The translations under genes and the position numbers were made by a program. A stretch of DNA of 57,056 bases, taken from the NCBI GenBank assembly GCA_002352105.1, contig DEHV01000061.1, forward strand, positions 41,103 through 98,158, given 5' to 3'. This stretch comes from Chitinophagaceae bacterium UBA2791 (GTDB lineage: Bacteria > Bacteroidota > Bacteroidia > Chitinophagales > Chitinophagaceae). Of the stretch, positions 17,667-27,484 are shown piece after piece; within the stretch, counting starts at the first letter, position 1; each line of letters opens with the position of its first letter. The notes below the pieces were generated by a model. The model searched no databases, was not told the DNA's origin, and was given only the letters and a program-made list of their open reading frames with translations.

Positions 17667-17689
17667 ACAGTTGTTAACTTAATGCTTCA

Positions 17690-17711
17690 ATGCTGACACA
17701 AATGTCAGCAT
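17690..17711 (-). promoter_or_regulatory. Palindromic operator-like site upstream of sucA
   Basis: Arms atgctgaca (17690-17698) and tgtcagcat (17703-17711) are a perfect 9-bp inverted repeat with a four-base centre. Read toward sucA, it contains GACATTTG, one base off the -7 box TAnnTTTG, so a bound regulator could block the promoter. It could also fold as an RNA hairpin in the leader. Confidence 0.55.
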
Positions 17712-17840
17712 AATAAATCTGCTTACAAATATCGGTCAAAATAATTCATTCAGGAAGGGTAATTTATTTGATAATCAGTCATCTATTAATAATTTTCAAT
17801 ATTTTTCAAACATGGTTTTCGATATTTCAGGATAATCCTG

Positions 17841-17848
17841 TACTTTTG
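17841..17848 (+). promoter_or_regulatory. -7 promoter box of rpsT
   Basis: TACTTTTG matches TAnnTTTG, 23 bases before the rpsT ATG. TTTC lies 20 bases further upstream where TTTG would be expected. Confidence 0.5.
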
Positions 17849-17871
17849 CCGTCTTAAAATTTTTGAGCGAA

Positions 17872-18132
17872 ATGGCAAATCACCAGGCTACTAAGAAAGA
17901 TGTCCGTCAGGCTACCAAACGCAGAGATAGAAACAGGTACTATGGCAAAACCACCCGTAATGCCATCCGCGACCTGAAAGCGATCAAAGATAACAAAGCC
18001 GCTTCCGAGTCTCTGCCCGGAGTTGTTTCCATGATCGACAAGCTGGCGAAAAAAGGCATCATTCACCGGAATAAAGCCGCTAATATTAAAAGCAAGCTGG
18101 CTCGCAGAGTAAACACATTGGCATCTGCCTAA
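17872..18132 (+). CDS. rpsT: 30S ribosomal protein S20
   Basis: Primary 16S rRNA-binding protein of the small subunit, 86 residues, highly basic and helical: MANHQATKKDVRQATKRRD, then ATG-independent blocks IRDLKAIKDNKAA, MIDKLAKKGIIHRNKAANIK and SKLARRVNTLASA at the end. An in-frame TTG at 17863 would add MSE, but MANHQ is the normal S20 start. Single gene with its own promoter box and a strong terminator. Confidence 0.96.
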   Translation: MANHQATKKDVRQATKRRDRNRYYGKTTRNAIRDLKAIKDNKAASESLPGVVSMIDKLAKKGIIHRNKAANIKSKLARRVNTLASA

Positions 18133-18160
18133 CCCGATACGCTATCAAACAACTTATACG

Positions 18161-18186
18161 GCATCGCACCAGCGATGCTTTTTTTT
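18161..18186 (+). terminator. Rho-independent terminator of rpsT
   Basis: Stem gcatcgc (18161-18167) and gcgatgc (18172-18178) with a four-base loop, followed by eight T residues. Confidence 0.92.
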
Positions 18187-18236
18187 GCGCCTGACCCGGG
18201 CATAAACGCTCCGCGAGCCCTGCCGGCGATCCCGGA

Positions 18237-18282
18237 TCAATGATCGCCTCTTGCCGCCTCGCCGCCATAAACAAAGAACAGG
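18237..18282 (-). pseudogene. Decayed duplicate of the 3' end of the neighbouring MFS gene
   Basis: Bases 18237-18282 match 18393-18440, the last codons of the MFS transporter gene, at about four of five positions with two small gaps. The shared core is ataaacaaagaacag. Translated on the minus strand it reads CSLFMAARRQ against CSLFIAVRLAKRQ in the intact gene. It lies about 155 bases beyond the copy it resembles, in a 256-base gap that otherwise holds only the rpsT terminator. Confidence 0.6.
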
Positions 18283-18388
18283 ACTGGTATTGCCGGCCTA
18301 GGCGATACATATATCATCGCTCGACCGGATGCATAAGGAAGAGGGAAGTAAGTAATGCCTTCGCCATCTAAACAAATAAAACGCGCTT

Positions 18389-19597
18389 CTAGTCCAATGA
18401 TTGTCTTTTTGCCAACCTCACCGCGATAAACAAAGAACAGCAAATAATAAAAACGCTAAGATAGCCCGCCCAATTGTAGTGGAGTATCCTTCCCCTGCTG
18501 TCCTGGGCGACGATCAGCCCGGAGATGATGGAAGCAAGCCCGGTGAACAATTGCTGGAACGATGAATTAAAGCTCATGAATCTACCTCTTTGCGCCGACT
18601 CCACCACCGTGCTGATCATGGCCTGGGCGGGAATATTCCTGCCGGTTGAAAAAGTAAACCAGAAACTGAATATGCCCAACACCGCATAAAAGGGAATGGC
18701 GGGCATATTGGTGATAAAAAATATGGGGATGAGCGATAGGATAAGGCAGATCACGAATACCCGGAGCTTGCCGTACTTATCCGACATCCTGCCGATGGTG
18801 AAAGAAGAAAGGAAGGCCGAAACTCCTCCGACCATATAGATCATCGGCGTTTGCGACTTGCTGAAGCCCACATTAAATTCCATATAGGGGTTGATGAAGG
18901 GAATGATCATAAAATGACCAAGCATCAACGAGCCGGATAGAAGGAGCGCCATTACCTGGATCTTATTGCCAAATACTTCCTTAAGCGTCTGGCTTACATT
19001 GGGCCTGCGTTTAGCGCCCTCTCCCTGCCGAAGATGCCCCCGCATTTGCGGCAGGTAACGCATGATCAGGTAAGCAATGGGGGCGCCTACTATGGCAATA
19101 AATACAAAGGGCGCATGCCAGCTGATCAGGTTGGCGAGATACAAACTAAAGGGAACGCCGAATACCGAAGCGACGGCAAAAGCCATAAAGATGGTCGACA
19201 TGGCGCGACCTCTTTTTTCATACGGAAAGGTATCTGCAACGATAGACAGTACCTGGGCGCCGATCAGCCCGCCAAACAGACCGGTCAGTATCCTTGCCGC
19301 CATCAAAAAATGAGGGTCGGGCGCAAGGCCGCAAAACAACGTGCCGATAAGAAACCCCGTATAGGCAAACAACAGCACTTTTTTCCGGTCATACTGATCC
19401 ACATAGAATGCGGCTATCCATCCCGAAACACAGGCTGTTACCGGGTAAGATGCGACGATCCAGCTGAAGAACCTCGCCGAAATATGAAAATGAGGGATCA
19501 GGTAATTGCCCAGGGGCATCATGATCATAAAATCCAAAATATGCGTAAAATTCAAACTGGCCAGGATGGCGAGAATCATCTTTTCTTTCCTTGTCAT
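18389..19597 (-). CDS. MFS transporter, AraJ/sugar-efflux-like
   Basis: A 402-residue inner-membrane transporter with about twelve hydrophobic segments. The first helix is LAILASLNFTHILDFMIMMP. The loop after TM2 reads YVDQYDRKKVLLFAY, a variant of the MFS motif D-x-x-x-R-[RK]. Other signatures are ARILTGLFGGLIGAQVLSIVAD and GRMSDKYGKLRVFVICL in the middle. Likely a proton-driven exporter; the substrate is unknown. It runs leftward into the rpsT terminator region, where a decayed copy of its own 3' end is found. Confidence 0.85.
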   Translation of the reverse strand: MTRKEKMILAILASLNFTHILDFMIMMPLGNYLIPHFHISARFFSWIVASYPVTACVSGWIAAFYVDQYDRKKVLLFAYTGFLIGTLFCGLAPDPHFLMAARILTGLFGGLIGAQVLSIVADTFPYEKRGRAMSTIFMAFAVASVFGVPFSLYLANLISWHAPFVFIAIVGAPIAYLIMRYLPQMRGHLRQGEGAKRRPNVSQTLKEVFGNKIQVMALLLSGSLMLGHFMIIPFINPYMEFNVGFSKSQTPMIYMVGGVSAFLSSFTIGRMSDKYGKLRVFVICLILSLIPIFFITNMPAIPFYAVLGIFSFWFTFSTGRNIPAQAMISTVVESAQRGRFMSFNSSFQQLFTGLASIISGLIVAQDSRGRILHYNWAGYLSVFIICCSLFIAVRLAKRQSLD

Positions 19598-19649
19598 AAA
19601 TGCCTTTATTGTTTACCCCTGATCCCCGCTAAAAAAATCAAGCCTGCCG

Positions 19650-22600
19650 CTAGTCGGCGATCACCTGAATCGTCCCGGCGCCATGATAGGAATGATACTC
19701 CCCATTGTACATGGCGTCGGCCGCAACCGGCCCCATCTTATAAATGCCCGGCGAAACGGCGCGGACAGCATAATAATAAACCTGCTTATTGGATACCAGA
19801 TCGTCAAAGATATTGATCCTGTCGTCGCGCACATCCAGCGATACCGGCGTTGACGCGTCCTTGATCCAGTCCATCCCCGGAATTTCCCTTGTACGGGGAT
19901 TTTCAATTTCAAAACCGGCGGGCAATATATCCGTCATCGCCACATTGTACACGTTCCCGCTAAACGATCTTTCCAGCGTAAGCTGCACGATCACCAGGTC
20001 GTTCTGCCGGAAAACATGCTCGCTTATCCTTCTTCCATACCGGTCAAAAAACTGCCTGCGGATCTTTATATAATTATCTTCCTGCGTATACTGCCCGCTT
20101 TTGCTGACGCCCTCCGATTGCCAGTAATAATAAAGACGCCCTTCGCCGCTAGTGATCAGCTCCATAGCATTGCCGCCCAGCTCCTTGTCGGACAGGCTGA
20201 TGTCCTTCCCGTTAAACTGAGCGATCGTTTTTCCCTTTGCTTTTATTGTTGCCGTTACCGTGGCGGCATTGGCGGCCCTGGACAGTTTTCCCAGCGCCAG
20301 GAAACTAAACGCGCATTCCTGCGTGCTGTACCATGTTCTTTCTTTCAGCTTATCGGCCACGTGTTTCGCCATGACCGGTATCTGCGCATTTTCAGGATCT
20401 ACCTCCAATAAAGCATTCAGGGCAATGGCCTCATCGCGGATATCGGAATAAAAGCTGCCCCCTGTTTGCGCTACCGATTCCTCCCCGGAGAAAGAAGAGG
20501 GTAAAAACTCCCTGTACTTTTTCTTGTCGCCGGCTATCGCGTACGCTGCGCTAAGCAGGTATTTGCTGTCGAGGCTCAGCAACTCGCTATTAGCCTTGTA
20601 ATAATTCATGGCCGAAACATTGGGTCTTGACGCCAGCGCCAGCACATACAAGCTATAGGCGACTTCCTTGGGCGCGATCTTTTTCTGCTGATCGCGGTTA
20701 TAATAGTAAGCGATGGTCTGTTTGTTCCGCAGCCTGTTGTTGATGAACCCGAGAATGCCGTTGAGCAGGTTCTTGTCTACATCAAACCCGGCCTTCTGCG
20801 CCTCCAGCAGGAAATGGCCGGCATAGACGGTAGACCACCAATGCTCTTCGCCTCCTCCTTCCCACAAGGTGAGGCCTCCGTTATACAACTGTCTGAGCTT
20901 TATCTTCCGGATGGCTTCGATAATATTGGTATTGGCATTATAGGCCGCGCCCTGCCGTACCGACATCTGCCCGGCAAGATCGCCATAATATAACTGGGGA
21001 AAGGCGGCGGAGATCGTCTGTTCGGTACAGCCATAGGGATACCGCAGCAGATACTGCAGCTGTTTTCCCAGCTCCAGCGAAGGGCTACGGCTCAGGACCA
21101 GCTTGTATTTTACCGTTGAGGGAAGAAAATCGTTTGTGGGGATGGAAACAGACTGCGAGCCCTTTCCATTTGCCGATCCGCCGCCGGTCAACACCTGCAG
21201 GGGCGAAGCGGGACGAACGCCGATAGCGGTCTCGTCGATGAAGGTCTCGCCCAGCGCCTGGGCCTCGATGATGATACTTCCCGTATCAATCGCTGCCGAA
21301 GACGCCAGCGAGAATACCGTCCTGGCCTCGCTATGGGGCGCGATGGATAACTGCTGACGCTGATTTGCCCCAACCTTCAGCGGACCGCTGACCTTTATGG
21401 CGGCCGTGGCCTGAACAGGTTTATCGGTCGTATTGGATAGGGTAACGGGAACGGATATACTATCTTCTATGCTTAAAAAACGAGGTATGGCCGAGCTGAT
21501 CACCAGGGGATCGGCTACCGTGATCGCCGTCTCCGAAGCGCCCAGTATTTCACCCTTATAAGCTACCGCCATCAACCGGACCTGTCCGCTGAACTGGGGA
21601 ATGGAGAACCTGAACTTTGCCTGCCCGTCGCTTCCCGCTTTTACGATGCCGCTCCAGTAAGAAACGATCTTAACTCTTTTCGAAGGCATGGGGTTCGTTC
21701 TTTTCTGCATGTCCATGCCGCCGTCGCCGCCTGTGCTGCTCAACCTGGACCTTAGCTCCGGGAACAACAACGGGTAGAGATTGTAGGCCTGCACTTCCAG
21801 CGCGCGGGATGCATAAAAATAATCATAGGGATCGGGCGTTTTAAAATCGCTGACCTGCAATACCCCATTGTCCACCGCGGCCAGCGTTACATAACTTCCC
21901 GGATGCGCTTTCACCGTTACTTCCTGCTGCGTCCTGGAACGGACAGACTGCTTCGCCAGTATCTCCACCTTATTGATCCTTTTCTTCTCCTCTACCTTGA
22001 TATTTCGAAAACCATGCGCCGCCGTAAGCGGGATCTCGCTTATCCCATGCGGTTTGATCAGCGTGGCCGTGATATATGCATTGGGAAGATATTCGCCGGC
22101 AATTTTAATGTCAAGGGATGCGCTCCGGTTTTCGACGTTCACATATCGGTGAAACAATACCTTGTCCGATTCCAGCGTCACCAGCATTTTTCCGCTGAAC
22201 GGAAGCTTAAACAATAGTTTAGCGGTTTCGCCGGGCTGGTAAACCGTTTTATCGGTCTCAATATCAATATTGCCTTCCGTATTTACGTCAAACGAGCTGT
22301 TGTCGCCGCCCCAGGAGCCATAGCTATAAAAATGCCTGCTTACATAGGCCGAAGCGCCGGGTATGGACAACCGCAATTCGTAATCGCCGGGCGACCGGGG
22401 CGTAAAAGAATAAGGCGTATTTTCCCCGCTGATGGTTATCGTTTGTTCCGATACCAGCTTATCGTCTTTCTGCGATTCGTAACGGAAATAACTTCCCGAC
22501 CTGGACAACACCGTTCTGTACTCGTGCTTCACGACCCTGATCACCGCTTTCACGCCGTTCTCCGCCGCCCCGTCCTTATTTACGGCAACCAATGAGAACT

Positions 22601-25049
22601 TCGCCGGTTGATTCAACGGGTAATACCCGTAGCCGTCGTCCGCTATTCCCAGAAAAAACGGTTGCGTAAAAATATCGGCCGAAACCAGCCGGCTTACCGG
22701 CCTTCCTGTTTCATCAAATACGGTGGTAAAAAAGTTGGCCCTGAGCAATCCTGAATTGGCAAAAAGCTTCGGGGTCTCGTATTTTTCCACCGCATTGCCC
22801 TGACCGTCGGTTTTGCCTTCCCTTACCACTTTGTCCATGGAAATGCCCGGGTTCTGGATGCCGAAATTATATTGCGGATATTTTTTAGCCCGGAAATAGG
22901 CCGACCGGATCTGTATTTCCGCTTCATAGTTCCTGTTGGCGGCAGGGGGTCCGAAAAAATTCATGGCGTTGATGTCCAGCCTGGCTTCCTGCCCCGGGAC
23001 CAGGAACGGTTTATCGAGCGTTGCCGTAACCTTTATCCTGTCGGGAACAAATTCTTCTATGCTGAAATGCTTATTCCCCAGCAACACATCGTTGGCCGTA
23101 TAGGCTTCGAGCACATAGGTTCCGGTAATGGCAGCGGGTGCAATGTCCACGCTGCCCTCGACAGCCCCTTCTTCGTTTAATGTTTTACGAAAGGTTCTAA
23201 GTTCCTTGCCATTGGGCAGCAAAAATTTAAACTTCAGGGGGATCTCTCCCGGCGTTTTCCATTGCGGGTCGCGCACGATCACCGAAAAATTGACGGTTTC
23301 CCCCGGGCGGTAGATATCTCTCTCCGCATAAATAAATGCGTCAAGGCCGGAAGGGTTGCTGCGCTTGCCTCCTATTTCAAAGCGGGAGGTGTTCACTTTT
23401 GTCGAGGAAAAAGGAAGATAGTTAAAATCACTCCCCGTAGAAGCCACGATCATCGCCGGCTTCGCTCCCGCAAATCCTTTTTCGGAATAAGCGATCTCGG
23501 CCACTCCTTCGGCATTGGTAACCCCAACGCCTATCGCCTGGTTGTTGTTTGCGTACGCGACCAGGTTGACGCCGCTTACCGCTTCCGCCGTCTTAATGGA
23601 ATTAATGAATACATATAATTTATCCTTTCCTTCCTTTGCGATCAGCCCCAGGTCCGACAGGGCGATAAAGCGGCTGTCGGCCACCCAGTAGTTGTCCGCC
23701 GAACGTATCTTGATATGATAAATCCCTTTGAACCCGGGCAATCGTTCTTCTATATTAAATTTATACAACCTGCTGTTTCCCGTCTGCGGCAGGGAACGCG
23801 TATCGATTTCCTGCTCATACACCACATCTCCCAACGAAAGATTACGCCCATCGCTGTAATCATCGTAGTAATAATATTCGCCGCCATCATTTGATTCTTT
23901 CGGATAATAGCCATAGCGTTGCGCCGCCAGCAGGTTGTTCTCGTATATCCTGGACACTGCCACTTTTATCTTCGGCACATTGACGATCCGCATTTCGACC
24001 ATCCTGTTCCCCTGCTCGGAAAGATATACGCCTTTATTGCTGACAAATCGCAGCGAAGGCTCGAGTTCGCCAAACGCTATATCGTTGTGGTATTGTTCCT
24101 GGAGCGTTCCGCCTATCCGGCCTCTTAAGCCTTTCAGCAGCGTTAACCGGTAGGTCTTGTTGGCATCAAATTGTTCGCTTTTAACGGCAAAGCCTTCGTC
24201 GGTGGGCTCAACGGAAAATTTCACTGCGGGTTCTATTTTGATCTGTGAGGATAGATTTTCCATGACCGGTTGCTGGCTGACGCGCACCAGGACGGTTCCC
24301 GAAAGCCCGTCGTGCTGGGCAACAATATCGTTGACCAATAAATTAAAGGGGGAGGGAATCAGGCAGGCGCTCCGGATATCCTTGCTGCTGCCATTCTTTC
24401 CGCCAACCGGAACCAGTCCTTTTTCCAGCTTCAGCGTGGCTTCAATGTCTTTGTCCTGCAGCTCGATCCCCTGCAGTCTTACCGTGGTACGACTATCATC
24501 GCCCAGCGTCTGCAAACTAAAATCCACCGGCTTTCCTCCGACAGACAAGCTAAGTTTTTCTTCTATCGCCGCAGGCGCCACCGGGTAATTAAAATAAAGA
24601 TCGAGCTGGGGAACGGCTTTTTTTACCTGTTCATCGGCCAGTACCCAGGAAACATTGAGGTCCTCCAATGCCAGCTCCGGCGTAGAAAAGCTAATGTCCG
24701 CCTTTCCTATCCTGCCGTACTCGCTGTATTGCAGGAGGGCGTCCGTGAGTATCCCTTTAAAGCTGGTAGCCGGGGGAAGCGGAGCCGAGGGAGAGAACAC
24801 CAGTCGATCTGCCTGCTCCCAGCGAAAACGGCCGGGTATGCGGGGGTTGAACACAATGTATTCCGTAGAATCCCATTGGTTCAGTAAGGAGTCCGGCGCC
24901 AGCGGTTTGTTGAAACGGAAGCTGAGGTTCTCCAGGGGGGCTACTTCTCCCCTGGCCGTGGTATCGTCGAGCAGCGCCACGCTCCGGTTACAGGAACTGG
25001 AAAAAACGGCGCCGCCAAGAAGCGCCCACGCCATGAAAGCTCTGATCAT
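19650..25049 (-). CDS. Bacterial alpha-2-macroglobulin family protein
   Basis: A very large (1799 residues) exported protein of the YfhM/bacterial A2M type, thought to trap proteases in the periplasm and protect the cell wall machinery. The signal sequence MIRAFMAWALLGGAVFSSSC suggests lipidation at Cys20, although the lipobox is weak. Many macroglobulin beta domains follow (for example FIYAERDIYRPGETVNFSVI and VNTEGNIDIETDKTVYQPGE). The thioester motif CTEQ is present with Cys1341 (YGCTEQT), followed by the alpha-helical thioester domain. It is divergent from pbpC with 62 bases between the ATGs, the classic pairing of these two families. Confidence 0.92.
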   Translation of the reverse strand: MIRAFMAWALLGGAVFSSSCNRSVALLDDTTARGEVAPLENLSFRFNKPLAPDSLLNQWDSTEYIVFNPRIPGRFRWEQADRLVFSPSAPLPPATSFKGILTDALLQYSEYGRIGKADISFSTPELALEDLNVSWVLADEQVKKAVPQLDLYFNYPVAPAAIEEKLSLSVGGKPVDFSLQTLGDDSRTTVRLQGIELQDKDIEATLKLEKGLVPVGGKNGSSKDIRSACLIPSPFNLLVNDIVAQHDGLSGTVLVRVSQQPVMENLSSQIKIEPAVKFSVEPTDEGFAVKSEQFDANKTYRLTLLKGLRGRIGGTLQEQYHNDIAFGELEPSLRFVSNKGVYLSEQGNRMVEMRIVNVPKIKVAVSRIYENNLLAAQRYGYYPKESNDGGEYYYYDDYSDGRNLSLGDVVYEQEIDTRSLPQTGNSRLYKFNIEERLPGFKGIYHIKIRSADNYWVADSRFIALSDLGLIAKEGKDKLYVFINSIKTAEAVSGVNLVAYANNNQAIGVGVTNAEGVAEIAYSEKGFAGAKPAMIVASTGSDFNYLPFSSTKVNTSRFEIGGKRSNPSGLDAFIYAERDIYRPGETVNFSVIVRDPQWKTPGEIPLKFKFLLPNGKELRTFRKTLNEEGAVEGSVDIAPAAITGTYVLEAYTANDVLLGNKHFSIEEFVPDRIKVTATLDKPFLVPGQEARLDINAMNFFGPPAANRNYEAEIQIRSAYFRAKKYPQYNFGIQNPGISMDKVVREGKTDGQGNAVEKYETPKLFANSGLLRANFFTTVFDETGRPVSRLVSADIFTQPFFLGIADDGYGYYPLNQPAKFSLVAVNKDGAAENGVKAVIRVVKHEYRTVLSRSGSYFRYESQKDDKLVSEQTITISGENTPYSFTPRSPGDYELRLSIPGASAYVSRHFYSYGSWGGDNSSFDVNTEGNIDIETDKTVYQPGETAKLLFKLPFSGKMLVTLESDKVLFHRYVNVENRSASLDIKIAGEYLPNAYITATLIKPHGISEIPLTAAHGFRNIKVEEKKRINKVEILAKQSVRSRTQQEVTVKAHPGSYVTLAAVDNGVLQVSDFKTPDPYDYFYASRALEVQAYNLYPLLFPELRSRLSSTGGDGGMDMQKRTNPMPSKRVKIVSYWSGIVKAGSDGQAKFRFSIPQFSGQVRLMAVAYKGEILGASETAITVADPLVISSAIPRFLSIEDSISVPVTLSNTTDKPVQATAAIKVSGPLKVGANQRQQLSIAPHSEARTVFSLASSAAIDTGSIIIEAQALGETFIDETAIGVRPASPLQVLTGGGSANGKGSQSVSIPTNDFLPSTVKYKLVLSRSPSLELGKQLQYLLRYPYGCTEQTISAAFPQLYYGDLAGQMSVRQGAAYNANTNIIEAIRKIKLRQLYNGGLTLWEGGGEEHWWSTVYAGHFLLEAQKAGFDVDKNLLNGILGFINNRLRNKQTIAYYYNRDQQKKIAPKEVAYSLYVLALASRPNVSAMNYYKANSELLSLDSKYLLSAAYAIAGDKKKYREFLPSSFSGEESVAQTGGSFYSDIRDEAIALNALLEVDPENAQIPVMAKHVADKLKERTWYSTQECAFSFLALGKLSRAANAATVTATIKAKGKTIAQFNGKDISLSDKELGGNAMELITSGEGRLYYYWQSEGVSKSGQYTQEDNYIKIRRQFFDRYGRRISEHVFRQNDLVIVQLTLERSFSGNVYNVAMTDILPAGFEIENPRTREIPGMDWIKDASTPVSLDVRDDRINIFDDLVSNKQVYYYAVRAVSPGIYKMGPVAADAMYNGEYHSYHGAGTIQVIAD

Positions 25050-25096
25050 ATCTTATGGATTGAATAAACAAATGTAGGAAGGCATCTCTATATTGG

Positions 25097-25104
25097 TAAA
25101 TTTG
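25097..25104 (+). promoter_or_regulatory. -7 promoter box of pbpC, seven bases from the ATG
   Basis: TAAATTTG matches TAnnTTTG and is followed after seven bases by ATG 25112, predicting a leaderless or very short leader mRNA. Confidence 0.5.
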
Positions 25105-25111
25105 TCGCGGA

Positions 25112-27451
25112 ATGAACAGCAGCGCCGATCATATCCCTTCTTTCAAAAGAAAACCGCGGGCTCCGCTGGCCATTGCGTGCCTGTCGGCGGCGCTCGGCAT
25201 CCTGGCATTTGTAGCGCTGCATCTGCTTTTTCCGCTGCCCGACAAGATAGAATATTCCACCATCATCACGGACAATAAGGGGGAGACCATCCATGCCTTT
25301 CTTACAAAAGACGATAAATGGCGGATGAAAACAGCGTTGGATGAGATCTCGCCCTTACTCAGCACAACGATCATTCAAAAAGAAGACAGGTTCTTTTATT
25401 ACCATTACGGCGTGAACCCCCTTGCATTGATCAAGGCGGCGGCGAAAAATCTTTTCCAGGGAAGGCGCGCCTCGGGGGCTTCCACCATCACTATGCAGGT
25501 GGCCAGGGCGCTGGAGCCAAAGCCGAGAAGTTATACCGGCAAGCTGGTAGAGATATTCCGCGCATGGCAACTGGAATGGAAATACAGCAAGGAGGACATC
25601 TTACAAATGTATTGCAACCTGCTGCCCTACGGAGGAAATATTGAAGGCGTTAAATCGGCTTCCCTGCTGTATTTCAAAAAAGACCCCGATCATTTATCGC
25701 TGGCGGAGATCGTAGCGCTCTGCGTTATCCCCAACCGCCCCTCTTCGCTTGTGCCAGGAAAAAATAACCAGGAGATAGAACGGCAGCGAAACCGCTGGTT
25801 GCAAAAGTTTGCCGATGAAAAAGTATTCACCCGCCAGGAAATCCAGGATGCGCTTACCGAGCCCTTTGACGCTTCGCGGAACGCCGCGCCAAAACTGGTT
25901 CCTCACCTCGCCTACAAGCTGAAGCGGTCTTTTGACGGCCCCGTTATCGAATCGGCCATCGATATGAACATCCAGCTAAAGACAGAAAAGCTGGCGTCGG
26001 ATTATGCCAGGGGCCTCCAGCTGAAAAACATCAGGCATACGGCAGTAGTCGTCATCGACAATCAATCCAAAAAAATAATCGCTTATACCGGCTCCGCCGA
26101 TTTTACGGATACGATCGACGGGGGCCAGGTAAACGGGGCCGCGGCAATACGCCAGCCCGGAAGCCTCTTAAAACCGCTGGCCTACGGGAAATGCATAGAT
26201 AAGGGATTGTTTACCCCCAGATCGGTGATCAACGACGTGGGTATTAACTATGATGGTTATGCGCCGGAAAACTTCGATAAGCAATTCAATGGATACGTAA
26301 CCCTGCAATACGCCCTTGAACACTCGCTGAACATACCCGCCGTAAAAAGCCTGGCCTTGCTGGGCAAGGACGAGCTGATCAGCAGCCTGGCCTTCTGCAA
26401 TTTTCAACAGATCAGGAAGGATCAGCGAAAACTGGGGCTGTCCATGATCCTGGGCGGCTGCGGCGCCACGCTGGAAGAGCTTACGGGCCTGTATACCGCA
26501 TTTGCCAGCGAAGGATTATACGCGCGACCCGGATTTTTAAACGCGCCGTCTGCCGACCGCCCTTACCGGGTGATGAGCCCGGCGGCGACCTTTATGATCA
26601 ACGAGATCCTGACAAAAGTGAACCGTCCCGATTTTCCGCTGAACTGGCAGAGCACGGAACACATGCCGCAGATCGCGTGGAAAACCGGCACTTCTTACGG
26701 GCGGCGCGATGCCTGGAGTATCGGATACAATAAACGGTTCACCGTAGGCGTATGGGCGGGCAATTTTTCCGGGAAAGGCGTTCCGGAACTGAGCGGCGCC
26801 GATATCGCCACGCCATTATTATTCAGGATCTTTAACGCTATAGACTATGATTCCGACCGGGAATGGTTCAGCCAACCTCCCGATTGCGATATCCGGCAGG
26901 TATGCTCTGAAACAGGGCTGCCGCCCGGAGAACACTGCCACAACCTGGCGACGGATTATTTTATCCCCCTGGAATCCTCCGCCCGCGCTTGCAACCATAT
27001 GCAGGAAATAATGGTCTCCGCAGACGAAAAGATCGCGTATTGCAGAAGCTGTCTGCCGCATGCGGGATACAAAAAAAAGCTGTTCAGGACGATGGCTCCC
27101 GAAATGCAGCAATACTTCGACGAACGCGGGATAAGCTATCAGAAGATCCCTGCCCATAACCCTGACTGCGAACGGATATTTCGCGACGGGCAGCCTGCCA
27201 TCCTATCGCCAAGAAACGGATCGGAATACCTGATCAGCCGGAAGAACCCGGAACCCCTCCAGTTGAAATGCCGCCCCGGTAGCGATGCGGAAAAAATATA
27301 CTGGCATATCAACAACCGGTTTTATAAGGTCAGTCAACCGAATGATGTTCAGTTTTTTATCCCCGAAGAGGGGCCGGTCAAGATTTCCTGCACCGATGAT
27401 AAGGGAAGAAATAAGGATATCTGGATCAGGATACGCTATGTAGATTTATGA
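25112..27451 (+). CDS. pbpC: Penicillin-binding protein 1C
   Basis: Bifunctional murein synthase of class A anchored in the inner membrane, 779 residues. A single transmembrane helix lies at about 18-42. The GT51 glycosyltransferase domain has catalytic Glu91 in KEDRFFYYHYGVNP and the block GASTITMQVAR. The transpeptidase domain carries Ser351-x-x-Lys354 (PGSLLKP), SLN at 405-407 and KTGT at 524-527. A Cys-rich segment (about 622-688) and a C-terminal BiPBP_C-type beta domain follow. The length and layout fit PBP1C. Its divergent neighbour is the A2M gene. Confidence 0.95.
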   Translation: MNSSADHIPSFKRKPRAPLAIACLSAALGILAFVALHLLFPLPDKIEYSTIITDNKGETIHAFLTKDDKWRMKTALDEISPLLSTTIIQKEDRFFYYHYGVNPLALIKAAAKNLFQGRRASGASTITMQVARALEPKPRSYTGKLVEIFRAWQLEWKYSKEDILQMYCNLLPYGGNIEGVKSASLLYFKKDPDHLSLAEIVALCVIPNRPSSLVPGKNNQEIERQRNRWLQKFADEKVFTRQEIQDALTEPFDASRNAAPKLVPHLAYKLKRSFDGPVIESAIDMNIQLKTEKLASDYARGLQLKNIRHTAVVVIDNQSKKIIAYTGSADFTDTIDGGQVNGAAAIRQPGSLLKPLAYGKCIDKGLFTPRSVINDVGINYDGYAPENFDKQFNGYVTLQYALEHSLNIPAVKSLALLGKDELISSLAFCNFQQIRKDQRKLGLSMILGGCGATLEELTGLYTAFASEGLYARPGFLNAPSADRPYRVMSPAATFMINEILTKVNRPDFPLNWQSTEHMPQIAWKTGTSYGRRDAWSIGYNKRFTVGVWAGNFSGKGVPELSGADIATPLLFRIFNAIDYDSDREWFSQPPDCDIRQVCSETGLPPGEHCHNLATDYFIPLESSARACNHMQEIMVSADEKIAYCRSCLPHAGYKKKLFRTMAPEMQQYFDERGISYQKIPAHNPDCERIFRDGQPAILSPRNGSEYLISRKNPEPLQLKCRPGSDAEKIYWHINNRFYKVSQPNDVQFFIPEEGPVKISCTDDKGRNKDIWIRIRYVDL

Positions 27452-27469
27452 GCAATAGATCTATTTCTT

Positions 27470-27477
27470 TACCTTCG
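27470..27477 (+). promoter_or_regulatory. -7 promoter box of guaA
   Basis: TACCTTCG, one base off TAnnTTTG, lies seven bases before ATG 27485. It suggests that guaA has its own promoter although pbpC ends only 33 bases upstream. Confidence 0.4.
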
Positions 27478-27484
27478 CACGACC

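Noticed and set aside
17667..17871. tRNA or small RNA gene between sucA and rpsT
   Set aside because: No cloverleaf or T-loop sequence found; the palindrome and promoter box explain the visible signals.
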